Positions 44,250 through 57,503 of a stretch of 64,000 nucleotides of DNA are shown piece after piece. Made by a program: the position numbers and the translations under genes. Each line of letters starts with the position of its first letter. Within the stretch, counting starts at the first letter, position 1. The notes below the pieces were generated by a model. It was given only the letters and a program-made list of their open reading frames with translations, searched no databases and was not told the origin of the DNA. The stretch is from Rana temporaria (taxonomy: Eukaryota > Chordata > Amphibia > Anura > Ranidae), in NCBI RefSeq assembly GCF_905171775.1, contig NC_053489.1:388999849-389063848 (forward strand), in the 5' to 3' direction.

Positions 44250-45213
44250 GTTGCAAACCCAAATTAAATATATCAATTCCAACGTCCGAGAGGTGGACGC
44301 CATCCTGCCTATATAAACCGGTAAAACCCCGTTCTAAATCCACGTGTCTAAGACAAACCACCAAGTTGGGGCATAAACTTTTCCATGGCCCGATTTATAC
44401 GCTTCCTCATCTTCTTCATGGCCCTCCTCTGAAGAGAGGAAAGCCAAGAGAGGCGCGGAATGATTTCAGAAAATATTAAAATTGTACCTGGAGAGGCTAG
44501 AGAAAAACGTTGAAGATCCCTTTGAATTAAAAACAGTAAATCCAAAGTCCTTACATTACCCAAATCATTCCCACCTGCATGAACTATTAAAGTGGTTGTA
44601 AACCCACTTTTTTCACTTTTACCTACAGGTAAGCCTATAATAAGGCTTACCTGTAGGTATAAAGAATATCTCCTAAACCTGCACGGTTTAGGAGATATTC
44701 CCCTCACAATGCGGCGCAGGAGGGAATCCACGGCGAAAGGACCGGCAGCCGCTGGACCTTGCCGAATTTAAATCTCCCGCGCGCACGTCATCGCCGCTCC
44801 AGCCAATCACAGCGCTGGTGCGGCGATACCCGGAAGACACGCCGGAGCAAGATGACCTCTCGCTCGGCCCAGGTAAGTGTTTTTCACCTCGTTGCGAGGT
44901 AAGTATTTCATAATCAGCCAGTATGCGGTGCATACTAGCTGATTATGCCTTTTGCCTTGCAGGTTTGAAAAAAAAAAAAAAAAGTTTATGCGGTTTACAA
45001 CCGCTTAACACATCCGGCTTAGGCCATCGTTGACTGAGCCCACCTAAATGAAAATAAAGTTGGTGCCATTGAAGGCCCCGCACACCTTTCCAATATACCT
45101 GGAAGGATTCCGGACGAAGGGATAAGTTAGTTGAATACCTACGCAAGACCGCTCTCTTATGCGCCCAATGAATGTAGGAATGTCCCAGAATCCAAACTGT
45201 GCGGGGCTGACCT
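44250..45213 (-). pseudogene. SGNH-hydrolase domain of Ngaro element
   Basis: Predicted lipase/esterase-type SGNH fold, a domain known from Ngaro-like elements with unknown role in replication. Block I serine in WILGHSYIHWAH (Ser codon about 45179), block III VHAGGNDLGN (about 44580-44555), and block V DGVHLSDVG (about 44310), so the Ser-Asn-His set is visible. The gene is interrupted by the TTAA-site element 44591-45004, placed between PKPDV and the LIVHAGG segment, and by a frameshift near 44345. Just upstream is a splice-acceptor-like ctttcag|gt (45218-45212), so the domain might be joined by splicing. Confidence 0.82.
44591..45004. mobile_element. TTAA-site element inside the hydrolase gene
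   Basis: Ends agtggttgtaaaccc and inverse ggtttacaaccgct; ttaa at 44587-44590 and 45005-45008. Hairpins tacaggtaagcctataa and its inverse, and aatatctcctaaacc and its inverse, plus a CpG-rich middle. Removing it with one ttaa restores colinearity of the hydrolase reading frame, a direct proof of the 4-bp target duplication. A related fragment is at 50100-50322. Confidence 0.92.
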
Positions 45214-45226
45214 GAAAGATTTAAAT

Positions 45227-46160
45227 AAACAAATTAGGACGAACATAAATTTTAAAGCAATTTGATTTCCACCTCCCCATGCTTTAATGGCCGATTCACA
45301 CACCCCTCTCCGGGCCGCCTCTGATGCTGCGCCTATCCTAAACGAGTGGGAGGATATACGCATGTTATGTAAACCCAAATTTAGTAGGCACTTATGGAGT
45401 ACCGAATCAAATTGATATTTGGTAAGTGGCCCCCCATTCTGATGAACTAAAAACAAACCTTGAACTGGGGGCCTGACACTTAAAAAACAAGTCACCGTAT
45501 CCACGGGGCAAACCAACTTGTCGTCATGGGCCGCCAACTGAATCCTAACGCCTTTACCTAACGCGTCGGTCTTAGAGCGACTTATCCACAAATGTATTAC
45601 GGCAGGATCTACAGTTACGTGATCAAATAAAATACCCGACCCACCCATTTTAGACTTGGGGAGTAGCTCCGAGATTCGCAATGCCCCATGAGATGCAAGA
45701 ACGAACGCCGTTCTAAAAAGTAAGGATTCAAAACCTGAAAAACATACGGACGGCGCCACCTCGCACAACTTACCCAAAAGATCAAGTGAAATCGGCCTCC
45801 TGTCATCTGGAACAAAATTAGCCCTTTTATACCCTTTTAAGGCCTGTTTCACTGAAAAGTAGGCCGTGCAAGGAGGAAACCCCCGTAACCGGCAAAAAAA
45901 AGATATTCCCGCTAAAGTTTTTGAAATATGGCTAAAAGAAAAACTTTGTTCCATAAGAGAAGCCACAAAAGCCAATAATGACCCCTCGGAAGGGCGGCCA
46001 TCACTAACTCCTAACGCTTCTGCAAAGGACAGCCAACTATTCCAGGAAGCAGCATAGCACAACCACGTCTTGGGCGCAACCAAACCCTGTATCGCTCTTG
46101 ATACTATGTCCAGATTAGATCCCACAGATATTCCGGGCAACGAATCCCCTCCACATCTGC
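45227..46160 (-). pseudogene. Ngaro tyrosine recombinase
   Basis: Open from RNase H into the recombinase (46395-45157 frame). N-terminal part WLCYAASWNSWLSFAE; catalytic SHGALRISELLPKSK (first Arg), SRSKTDALGKG, SSHSFRIGAASEAARRG (HxxR). The expected Tyr (IYVRPN) is in the neighbouring frame: the codon tat is at 45247-45245, so a one-base shift lies between about 45275 and 45250. The displaced frame stops at about 45226. Confidence 0.87.
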
Positions 46161-47726
46161 CCCCGGAAGCAGCTGGCGAAAACGGTCCATCTGAAACCGA
46201 GAACGCATCGGCAAGATTATTCTGAACTCCCGGTGTGTGTTTGGCTTTTAGCCAAACATTAAATTGCAAACAAAGAAAAACAACCTGCCGTAAAATCTTG
46301 ACCACAAGCAAAGACTTAGACGAAAGGCAGTTGATGGCAAAGAGGACCCCTTTATTGTCTTTCCACCAGAATCCTTTTGTTTGCAAACTGAGCACCCCAC
46401 AACGTCAATGCCACCAGTATCGGAAACAATTCCAACAAAACAATGTTTCTCGTGACCTCCTTAGCCACCCATGACTCTGGCCAAGCTGCACAGCACCAAT
46501 GTGTTCCCCAGATCGCGGCAAAGCCCTTGGACCCAGCCGCGTCCGTGAATAACCTGAAATCTGGCGCCGCAACAAACTCTTCCTGAAAAAGAGACCTGCC
46601 GTTATATACCTCCAGAAAACGTGCCCACACCAACAAATCTGCCTTAAGCGAACTAGTCAGCCTGACATGGGCAAACGGCAACTTCAAACCTGCTATCGCT
46701 AAATACAAGCGTCGCGAAAAAACACGCCCAACAGGCATGATCCTGCATGCAAATGCCAGGACGCCCAAAAGAGATTGCATATCCTTGAGCAGCACTTTTT
46801 TCTTTGCCAGAAAGGAAACCAGCAACATTTTTAATTTGACCAATTTTGCCTCAGGCAAACGAAATTAGATCATACGCGTGTCATACAAGTGCCTAAAAAT
46901 TCCAAAGATGTCACTGGGGTACATGTTTTCTCCTCCGCCAGTGGAACACCAAACTGTGCCGCCATCACCTGAAATGCCTGTAGTAGCCCCTGACAACCCA
47001 AAGAATCTTGTGGTCCTATAAACAAGAAATCATCCAGGTAGTGGACTATCTTGTCACAACCTGATTGACAACCAACCACCCAATGCAAAAAATAAGAAAA
47101 TGCCTCAAAATACGAGCAAGACACGGAACACCCCATGGGCAGACACCTGTCAAAGAAATAGGCCCGTCAAAATAAAATCCTAAATAATTAAATGCCTCAG
47201 GGGCTATGGGCAACAGCCGAAAAGCCGATTTAATATCGGCCTTTGCCAGTAACGCACCTGGGCCGCACTGCCGAATTTTAACAATCGCCTCCTCAAACGT
47301 TGCATACGTGACCGAGCAGAGCTCCACATCAATCTCATCATTCCCTTTGGGGAAGGATAAATGATGGATAATTTGATACGCATTCTGCTCCTTCTTGGGC
47401 ACCACTCCCAAAGGTGATATGCGGAAATTAGCAAAAGGGGGGGGGTGCTCAAGGGGGGGACCAGCAATGCGACCTTCTGCGATTTCTTTCATAACCTTTT
47501 CCCTAACAATGTGTGAAAACTGACTGACCGATTTCAAATTACCCACTACTGTGCATCCAACCCCTGAGAATGAAGGGAGGGGGAAACCAAATTCAAAACC
47601 TTTACTGAGGAATTGCGCCGTCACCTGGTCTGGATAGATGTCCAGCCATGGGCTCATACTTTCCAGCCTCACTGGCGTGCAGGCTCTTTGGAAAAATATC
47701 TCTAGCACTCTGACTAGCCCCAGCAT
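46160..47726 (-). pseudogene. Ngaro reverse transcriptase - RNase H
   Basis: RT: FRISPLGVVPKKEQNAYQII, LLAKADIKSAFRLLPIAPEA (motif A), then after a frameshift near 47110 MGCSVSCSYFEAFS and active site IVHYLDDFLFIGP (about 47030). RNase H: RLFTDAAGSKGFAAIWG and LLELFPILVALTLWG, then after a frameshift near 46375 WWKDNKGVLFAINCLSSK and LKAKHTPGVQNNLADAFS. All catalytic motifs are visible; at least two frameshifts. Confidence 0.88.
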
Positions 47727-49130
47727 TTGCTGACTTTTTCAAACACTTGGCTGCGGGGTGAGCCCCTGCGCAATAAGAACATTCATGCCTGTATTTACAA
47801 AAGCCGCATTCCAGCGGCACTGACTGTCGTTGAAGGCAAAACGGCTCCCTTTCCTGAAAACTGCGCCAGAAGTGGTAACCGCAGCCGGCTTTGTCATGGC
47901 AGACCTCTGCGGAGCAAGCAGATTCGGCCACAGCCCAACATCTTTCTTACCCCATCGCAACGAGGGGTGGACTGACAACTTTTGCCGAAATGACTCGTCA
48001 TAGTAGAACCAGCCAAGTCCTACAAAACTCTTGTACGCTTCCAAAATGTGATCAATATGTTGGAACAAACCACTACTGTTCTGGATACTTGTCCGTCATG
48101 ACACCGGCAAAAATGCAAAACGCTTGCAACCAATTATTAAACGACCTAGGTATAGGCCTGCGTCTGTCATCATCATGTTTGTCATTTTTTTCCGTTTTAA
48201 CCATAAAGTCCTTCTGAGAGGGTAACGGGGATAGAATGTCAAATTCCCCCCCTCCAAATTTTTTCTTTTACTGACATGCTCAGGTGATACCCCAGGGGAG
48301 ACATTTCGCAAGGCATCACTTCCTTCATGCACGCCTCTGGCACACTAACCTCCACAGGGATGCTACCATCCCCAGCCATACTCCCCGGAGCCATAACAGG
48401 GGGGGGGGGGTTGATTTACAGTGAAACTGGAGGAATGGGTGCTGGGTAAAGGGCTGAGCAGTAACGGTGACACAGGAGAAATGGCAGGCACAGCACTAGC
48501 AGGGGACAGCGTTCTTACCAGGGAAGACAGTGAATCAACAATTACATTTAAAGCCTGTAATTGAGCACACTCACCCACTGTTGGAGGCTGTGCAGTATCA
48601 GCTGATCCAGCTTCTCCTCTCAGTAGACCTGCTGCAGGCTCCTGCCTGTTGGGTATAGCCTGTGGCTCCTGTCTCCTAACGGAGACCTGTTTCTGAATGG
48701 GTGACCGTGGGGGGAGCGGGCGCCCTCTCCCCACGCTTGTTGTGGGCTGCACAGCTCTGCCTCGCCTGGCATTTCCCCTAGCAGGGGACTGGGAAAGGCT
48801 CCTCTTCTGCCGTGACGAACGGTGCACACTTGCAGGACCGCCCCCGCCATCTTCTTCCTCACCTTCATTCCGCCCATGCTCCGCCTCCGCAGCTGACTGG
48901 GTTGACATGTCGCACTCAGGAGGCTGGCTCCTCCGCGCTCTGACAGGGAGCTCACAGACGCGCTCTCCTGACCGCTCTGCTGCTTCATGGGCACAACAGA
49001 CCCAGAGTCTAAACGCTTCAGCTGGCTGCTCTTCAGGGACAATGTTACCCATTGTTAGACAGCGCTTCAGCCACTCTTCACCCCCTTCACTGCCTGCCTT
49101 CTCTAGTAATTTTTTAAAGAGAGACTCCAT
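47602..49130 (-). pseudogene. Ngaro gag-like protein
   Basis: ATG at 49130, MESLFKKLLEKAGSEGGEEW, then a low-complexity Arg/Pro/Ser-rich region down to 48363. The frame then shifts (48332-48096 and 48068-47739, with ILEAYKSFVGLGWFYYDESF and WPNLLAPQRSAMTKPA). A zinc-knuckle-like CGFCKYRHECSYCAGAHPAAKC lies in 47931-47602. At least three frame changes. The conserved WFYYDESFR block followed by a Cys-His knuckle is typical of Ngaro gag. Confidence 0.75.
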
Positions 49131-49520
49131 ACTTGAAAGAGGGGGGGGCAGTTGGAAAAGAGGAGTTCTTCAAGCTGCTGCTGAGGGGAAAAGAGGAAGA
49201 TTCCCAGCCCAGCCAATCCTTTTAAAGCCTTTCCTGGCTCCCAGAAGCTTCCGCTGCATCCCATTGGCTGGCTGATGATCCTGAATTTTAAAGGTACAGT
49301 ACATGAAATCTACACCTTAAACATTAACTTTTTACACGCCCATAACTTTTGAACCTTTAATCACATTAACCCTGTGATGGCCACAATCCCACTCAAGTGG
49401 GCTCCTAATGTGCCCCCTTTCTTATTGGTATGACAAGACAACCAGCAATGCTAATGGAGCTTCCCTGCCTATCTCCTTCCCTTAAACCCCCCCCCCGCCA
49501 AAAAAAATATATAAAAAAAT

Positions 49521-49534
<14 letters not shown>

Positions 49535-49592
<58 letters not shown>
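49535..49592. repeat. (ta)n microsatellite
   Basis: About 29 ta units after poly-A, close to the 5' border of the Ngaro element. Confidence 0.95.
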
Positions 49593-49594
<2 letters not shown>

Positions 49595-49598
49595 CACC

Positions 49599-50050
49599 CT
49601 AGAGAATAAAATGGTGGTCGTTGCAATACTTTGTCACACCGTATTTGCGCATCGGTCTTACAAGCGCACTTTTTTTGGGAAAAAATACAACTTTTTTTAT
49701 TAGATCAATTGATCTAATAAAAAACAAACCTTTAGTGTTCCTTTTAAAGCAGCGTTTCTCAATTCCAGTCCTCAGGCCCCCCCAATCAGGTTTTCCCTCA
49801 GATGAAAAGGCTGTGGTGATTACTAAGGCAGTGAAACTGATCAAATCACCTGTGCAAAATAATGGAAATCCTGAAAACCTGACCTGTTGGGGGGGCCTGA
49901 GGACTGGAATTGAGAACCACTGCTTTAAAGCGACACAGTGCCGTATCATAAAAGGTTCTCTGGTCAGGAAGGGGGTAAAACTTTCCGGGGCTGAAGTGGT
50001 TAATATCAGTACGGACAATGTTTATCAAGTGCGCCATATTATCTAATTAT
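49599..50050. repeat. Fragment of ccacttaag-type repeat carrying a nested element
   Basis: agagaataaaatggtggtcg and gtatttgcgcatcgg match the piece at 33235-33290 in the same order, so this is another copy of a common repeat. It is interrupted by the TTAA-site element 49748-49924. Confidence 0.5.
49748..49924. mobile_element. 177-bp TTAA-site hairpin element
   Basis: Ends agcagcgtttctcaattcca and inverse ggaattgagaaccactgct, with ttaa at 49744-49747 and 49925-49928. Inverted repeats of about 40 bp extend to gtcctcaggccccccca. This is a compact MITE of a type known across vertebrates; no coding capacity. Confidence 0.85.
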
Positions 50051-50099
50051 GTGCATTATTAGATTGACCTTTTCACAGCTCTTTTGATTTGGAATCAAA

Positions 50100-50322
50100 T
50101 GCGCATGGGAGCCGCCGGTAACGGCACGTCTTCTGAAGCAATGGCATGAACGTGCCGTTTCTTCAGTGCACATGTGCCGATGACGTCAGCAGTAGCACAT
50201 GCCAATACAGAGGAGATCTCCTAAACCGGCTTTAGGTTTAGGAGATATAGCAATACAGGTAAGCCTTATTATAGTACCTGTGGTAAAAAGTGGTTGTAAA
50301 GGCTTTACAACCACTTTTAATT
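50100..50322. repeat. Partial TTAA-type element
   Basis: gaacgtgccgtttcttcagt pairs with an upstream inverse; gagatctcctaaaccgg, aggtaagccttattatag and ggctttacaaccactttta match the right-hand modules of the element at 44591. The left end is missing. Confidence 0.6.
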
Positions 50323-50369
50323 TTGTAAGCAACAAGTGTCAGAAAAAGGTTTAGTCTTTAAGGGATAGT

Positions 50370-51150
50370 TTACACTTGCTTCAAAACATGGCTTCGGAAA
50401 TACTTAAAGCTCTATGAGCTTTAATCCCCTTTCACACTTTTATACGACTTGTACCATGATTTTGGACGGCAAAATTGTATGACAAGTCATTCTCCATGAT
50501 TTTCAATGACTACCATTCATATTGGCACGACTAAGTCGTGCCGACTTCAAAGTAGTTCCTGCACTACTTTTTTTTTCTGAAGTTGGATTCCGTATTAACA
50601 GATTCGACTTTGACATGCGACTTGTGCATGAAGGGGAACTCCACGCCAATTTGTTTTTGAAAAAAAAAATGGCATGGGTTCCCCTCCATTAGCATACCAG
50701 CCCATAGAGGAGATGCCGCTGTAAGTAGCTGCCAGCGTCCCGGCCTGTGAACGGGAAATTATAAGGCCCCTTTCACACTTATGCAACTTCAAAGTTGCAG
50801 TGATTTTTGCTGCAATTTTAACAAGACTTTGCTCCAGGACTTGAAGTATGACTTCAATGAGCAGGGACTCTGACTTTGATCCCCCAATAATTAGGGGGAA
50901 CTCCACGCCAATATTTTTTTGGGGGGAAAAAAAAAACCCCATGGGTTCCCCCTTCAATGGCATTCCGGGGCCCATCGGTCTGGTAAAGGTTTTAAGGAGA
51001 ACCCCCGCCGAAAAAATATAATAGTATGCATGACCAACTCCCTTGTCATAGGCCGGTAGCTGGATACAAGCTACCTGTGTCACTTACGCTGGCCATATAG
51101 GAATGAATTTTTCCATTTGAAAATTTTCATTTTAAGAAAGTTCGTTTTTG
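50370..51150. other. Short hairpin-element fragments, no gene
   Basis: Two related pieces with cccctttcacact starts (50426 and 50765) followed by gacttcaaagt/actttgaagt-type inverted pairs and aggggaactccacgccaat (50633 and 50893). Likely decayed members of the ttcacac-type short elements. No coding region. Confidence 0.4.
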
Positions 51151-51180
51151 ATTTTCAAATTTTAATGGGGTTAACTTGAT

Positions 51181-51348
51181 CATTGGATAAAAAAGGTCCT
51201 GGACCGCCGCACTCCTTGAAACAATGTCTTTATTTAGCAAAAGAAGTTAAAAAAAACAACCAAAAACGATGCAGTCAAAAATAGGTGGACAAAAGGAAAA
51301 GGGTGGCTGACATGTTTCACATCTCTTGATGCTTACTCGTAACCCGTG
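51181..51348 (-). mobile_element. 168-bp retroposed element with 14-bp TSD and ribozyme remnant
   Basis: ggggttaacttgat flanks it on both sides (51167-51180 and 51349-51362), a typical retroposition duplication. On the minus strand it starts with a hammerhead-like remnant, then a gap region and an aataaa (inverse tttatt, about 51231), and ends ggagtgcggcggtccaggac. The 3' module is similar to 3830-3885. It is too short to code; it must use another element's machinery. Confidence 0.7.
51303..51348 (-). ncRNA. Hammerhead-like remnant
   Basis: Minus-strand order: ggtta, a degraded core cgagtaa where ctganga is expected, stem II gcatc-aaga-gatgt, an intact gaaa, a minimal stem III catg with triplet gtc, then agccaccc. 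gaaa, the triplet and stem II fit a hammerhead with short stem III; the ctganga box is mutated, so it is inactive. Confidence 0.4.
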
Positions 51349-51739
51349 GGGGTTAACTTGATGTTCGTTTTCTTTCGCAGTGGTGGGAAAATTTGAAAGA
51401 GCAGAATGGAAAACTCTTTGCAATCAAATACATTTTCAGACCGTGTATGTACTTTTTGTTCAGAGATGACATTCATTTTAAAATTAAATGTTAAAAGCAT
51501 GTGAGATTTTCAAACAACATCCATCGATTTGTACAAGGATTTGTACGAACATTCCCATACAAAAATTAATACGTGTGGCCAGCTTACATTTTATTAGCAG
51601 CATGTTTTTTTTTTTCTCCCTGTCATGATGGGGTTAAAAAGACAAAAATGATAAGATCACTACTATAATGGGTTAATTTATACTGTGTAACAGTGAAAGT
51701 ATGTGTGTCCTATCTATCCACCCAAACGTCGAAAAAATA

Positions 51740-51870
<131 letters not shown>

Positions 51871-52319
51871 AGAATATATAATTTTTTTTTTTTTTATTAA
51901 AATTCTTAAAAGTACAAAACGCAGTCAGTTACCCTCGATGCGCCGAGAACAACAATACAGCAACAACCAAAAAACACACACAGGCAGCGGAACAGATCAA
52001 ATTTAAAATAGTTAGCAGATCAAAGAACTATAAAAACCTATGTAATTCCATAGGCTAGACTGAAAAGCTCAGTTTTTAAAAGCTTCCTGAACTTAAAAAG
52101 ATCATTCTCGAGCCTTAATTTTAGAGGCAGGGAGTTCCAAAACTGTGCTCCCTGGACCGCACTCGTCCTCCCTCCGCATTTTTTCTTACGAAATTTAGGA
52201 ATCCCCAAAGTTTCCAAATTACCCGACCTTAAGGTACGAAGAAGAAAATATTCCGCGCTTAGGACCCACCAAGGCTAATTCAAATAACGGTAGAACACTA
52301 CGCTATGGGAAATGAAATA

Positions 52320-54781
52320 CTATGAAAAAGGATCCAATAAATTCCAATAAAATATCCAGTAAATAAATAAAATTGAGACCTTAAGGTATGGTTGGGCACA
52401 TACTTGGTGAATTTTTCCTGCAGGTCCTCCAGTCTTAAACAGAACCCGTTCCTTCACGGGTAGCCAATGCAGGGCTCTCAGTGATGGCGTTATGTGGTCA
52501 CGACGACCAACACCCGTGAGTAGCCTCGCAGCGGCATTCTGAATAAGCTGTAATTTGTGCATGATGTTATTAGGTAAACCCAGGTACAAAGCATTACAGT
52601 AATCTAATCGACTTCCGATAATGGCATTGACCATGGAGATCTTATGCGATTCTTCAATGAAGCGAAAAGTTGACCTCGGGAGTTTCAAGTGGAAGTGACA
52701 AGAACTCGCCACCTGGTTTACCTGCGGTTGTAGCGTCAATCTCTCGTCCAAGATGATTCCCAAATCCCTCACCTGGGTGACTGGCACTGGGACCGATGAA
52801 AACGAGTCCGGCCAGGTAGGGAAACCACCCGACCATGGCTGATTGCATAAAACCATGCACTCAGTCTTGGAGCCATTGAGCATAAGATAATTGGCCCCCA
52901 TCCAGGCTTGAATTTCCTCCAGGCAGGTGGCCAGAGTTATCTGTGCCCCCCTCCCATGCCTGGGCAGAGGAATGTAGAACTGGGTGTCATCGGCGTAGAC
53001 ATGAAAAGATTTGGTTGTAGCGGCGGATGATATATAGCAGAGGCCTCATATAGATGTTGAACAGAAGAGGCTTACTCTCTGAACCCTGTCCAGCAGAAAT
53101 GAGGTCATCCATGCCAATGCTATACCATCAATGCCTGCCACAGTCCCTAATCGATCAAGCAGTCTAGAATGATCGATGGTATCGAATGCTGCCGACAGAT
53201 CCAGCAATACCAAGGCCTAAGCCTCATTTCTGTCCAGGGCCCAGAGTAGATCATCCTGGACTTTGGTCAAGGCAGTTTCAGGACCTCTTCCTGGTCGGAA
53301 TCCAGATTGAAAATCATCGAGAATGGAATTGGACTCGATGGGGCTGAATTTGCCACACTGCGGCTCGTTCCATGATTTTTGACAGAAACGGTAGAGTTGA
53401 AATGGGACGATTATTGCTCAACACGGAGCGTGCCAGGTTAGCTTTCTTCAGCAGGGTAATAATCACAGCCCGCTTCAGAATACCCGGCACTGTTTCGGTG
53501 GAGAAAGAAGTATTTACAATGTCGGCAATAAAGGGGGCCAATGTCTCTGTGGCGTCCTTCACTAGTTGCGCAATGCAAGGATCAAAGGACGAGGCTCTAA
53601 GACTTGAGGATATTCAGAATATCTAAAGTAGAGACGTACACAAAACTAGAGAATCTTGTACCTTCATAGATTGGAAAAGATTCCTCAATATCTACTACTT
53701 TGATATTGTTCCTAATAATTTCTATCTTTTCGTTAAAATAATTTGATAAAATATTACAAAACTCTGGTGAAACTTCTTCTTCTTCCGGCTGTCTACATAC
53801 TGGATTAGCTAGATTTTTCGCAACTCTAAAGAGTTCAGCTGCTGCATTTTTAGCATTAGCAATTTTTTCAGAGGAAAAACTGCTTTTTGGCAGTTTTTAT
53901 CCCTAGTTTATAGTTCCTCAGGGCTGCGGTATATACCTCCTTGGAGGTGGGAGCCGGATATTTTCTCCACGCCTTCTCCGCTGCTCTGCACTTCCATTTT
54001 AAACTTTTGGTCACCTGGGTGAACCAGAGGGGATTATTATTTGCTTGCCTAATGCAATGATTTCTCTTTAGGGGGGCTAAGTAGTTGAGCGCTTTTGTAA
54101 TAGCCGTATTGAAAAAATTCATTTTCTCAGCTTCGACTTTAGTGGACTCAAACGATGCCTTATCAATATTCAACAGGAAGTGGTTACTAAAAGCCTTAAC
54201 AGATATTTTAGTGAGATTTCTCAAATTTTGGAATACTGTTCCTATTAGGAACATGAGGTGACTTTGAGAAATTTATGGCTGTGATCAAATAATGTTAATT
54301 TGTGATCACTCCATATAATCTTTTTCGGGGGATATACTTTCTCTATACATCCTGACTGGAAAAGCCAGTCCAGGGTTTGGCCCGCTTTATGAGTAGCCCC
54401 TATGACATCTTGGCTATAGCCAATGGAGTTTGCAAATGCAATCAACTGCTGGGCTTCCGAATTATTTGCATCGTCAGCCCAGCAATTGAAATCTCCCAAG
54501 ACTATAGATTGGGCATATCGCAGGGATTGGGTCATTAGGAGTTCGCACATCTCCTCTCCAAACCTAGCTTTAGCGTTAGGAGGATGATAAATCACTGCCA
54601 TTCCTATGGTTACTTCAGGGCTCAAGCACTGTAGGGAATGTGTCTCCATAGAAGCATAAGAATCCTGTGTGCAAGTTTTTTTTTTTATAATTTTCAACTT
54701 AGCCTTGTATATGCAGGCAGTTCCTCCACCTCTCCCCGAGCTACGGTCACAAGATGGTAGCTTATACCCAGGCGGGACCAA
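52320..54781 (-). pseudogene. L2-like ORF2 remnant: endonuclease and RT
   Basis: Endonuclease (54781-54245): VIYHPPNAKARFG, SIVLGDFNCWA, ATHKAGQTLDWLF, WSDHKLTLF. Linker 54254-53868. RT (about 53620-52400): NNRPISTLPFLSKIMERA, LLDLSAAFDTIDH (about 53190) with a stop just before it, YADDTQFYI (about 52990), SRLDYCNALYLGLP, QNAAARLLTG and LRALHWLPVKERV. A deletion removes the region between motif A and the YADD box (about 53080). Many frameshifts. Confidence 0.85.
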
Positions 54782-54885
54782 TTCGTCCAGTCTGGCCGGG
54801 GAAGCAGGGGAGAACCAGGTTTCCGTGATTAGCAGGTAATCTAAATCATACTCTAATAAGGTGTCATAAATGGCTGTCGCGTTTT

Positions 54886-55320
54886 TTACCGCCGACTGCG
54901 CATTAAGAAGTCCTTTTTATTGTAGAATTTATTTTGTTTATGGGCTAGGGTTTTTTCATCTATCAAAGTATCTGTATTGGCAACTTTTGGTACTGACAAG
55001 ATTTTCTCAGCTGTAAGATTAAAGTTCAAATCAAGCAAATTATATTTATTCAATTTCATCAAGGTTCTAACGGGAACATGTCCTTCCATATTAAAGGTTT
55101 TTAATTGGACAGAAGAGTACACAGTTCTGCTCTGACTTTGAGGAATATCATGGATGGTCGATACCATAACGTCCCGCCTACCACTAGTTACCATTATAAA
55201 ATAAATGTAAAAAAGTACTAAGACTCTTACCAGGAAGACTACGTTGTTGTATTTAGCTGTACTATGTCTATAAAAGCAACTGCTACCAAGAATCGCAATC
55301 AAATTAGGTACAAGGCTCAC
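54886..55320 (-). pseudogene. N-terminal ORF of the second L2-like LINE
   Basis: A 144-codon frame directly upstream of the endonuclease region, with LNKYNLLDLNFNLTAEKILS. It may be the start of ORF2 or a short ORF1. No domain recognised. Position just before the endonuclease is the only support. Confidence 0.4.
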
Positions 55321-55674
55321 CTCGACTGCTGCGTGGTAAAATTTGTGCCCAACTCAAAAAAAGGGGGGGGGAACCCACCTGTCCCGGACGGGCTTCGCTC
55401 TGGCGCGCCGCCGGCGCCCGCTGCGCTCCGCACAGTGTCCCGCCGCCTTTGAAGGCCTGCTAGACCCCGCCCACAGTGGGGAATTAGTCCCAGCTCCTCC
55501 TAGAGAGGGAAAGCTGATTGCTGATGACACTGCACCTGTGTGGCCTCTCCAGAGGCGACTTAACACAGCAGTGGGAAAGGGGCTGTTTGAAGAAAGTCAA
55601 AATAATTAATTAAAAAAATTAAAATAATGCTGCCCTCCGCTCACCAGTGAGCCGTCTTGGTGCTGCTGATCGTG

Positions 55675-55746
55675 ATATATATCTATCTATCTATCTCTCT
55701 CCCTCTCTCTCTATCTCTCTATCTCTCTATCTCTATCTATCACACA

Positions 55747-55796
<50 letters not shown>
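55675..55796. repeat. Compound microsatellite (atct)n-(ct)n-(gt)n
   Basis: tatctatc and ctctct runs followed by about 22 gt units. ORFs here are repeat artefacts. Confidence 0.95.
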
Positions 55797-55875
55797 TCTT
55801 TACATGAAGGATGGAGTTGTTGGGATGTTTTATTTTTTTTTACCAGTTCCTATCTTGTTTATAACAAACTGACGA

Positions 55876-57487
<1,612 letters not shown>

Positions 57488-57503
57488 TATAACAAACTGA
57501 CGA

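Larger units (their letters stand above)
43930..49440 (-). mobile_element. Ngaro-like tyrosine-recombinase retrotransposon
   Basis: Minus-strand element with gag (49130-47602), RT-RNase H (47726-46160), tyrosine recombinase (46160-45227) and a 3'-terminal SGNH hydrolase (45210-44250). This gene set, with a hydrolase after the recombinase, is known for Ngaro-type elements of fish and amphibians. Split direct repeats were not identified by eye, so ends are approximate. A short TTAA-site element (44591-45004) sits in the hydrolase gene. Several frameshifts. Confidence 0.85.
51890..55600 (-). mobile_element. Second L2-like LINE, decayed
   Basis: Minus-strand non-LTR element with endonuclease and RT in the same order as 36605-40259, but a different subfamily and much more decayed. 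The 3' side ends by the (ta)n tract. The 5' side is a GC-rich leader (about 55370-55600, cttcgctctggcgcgccgcc). Borders are approximate and no target duplication was identified. Confidence 0.8.

Noticed and set aside
48697..49275. 192-codon plus-strand ORF
   Set aside because: Antisense of the low-complexity Ngaro gag region; no independent support.
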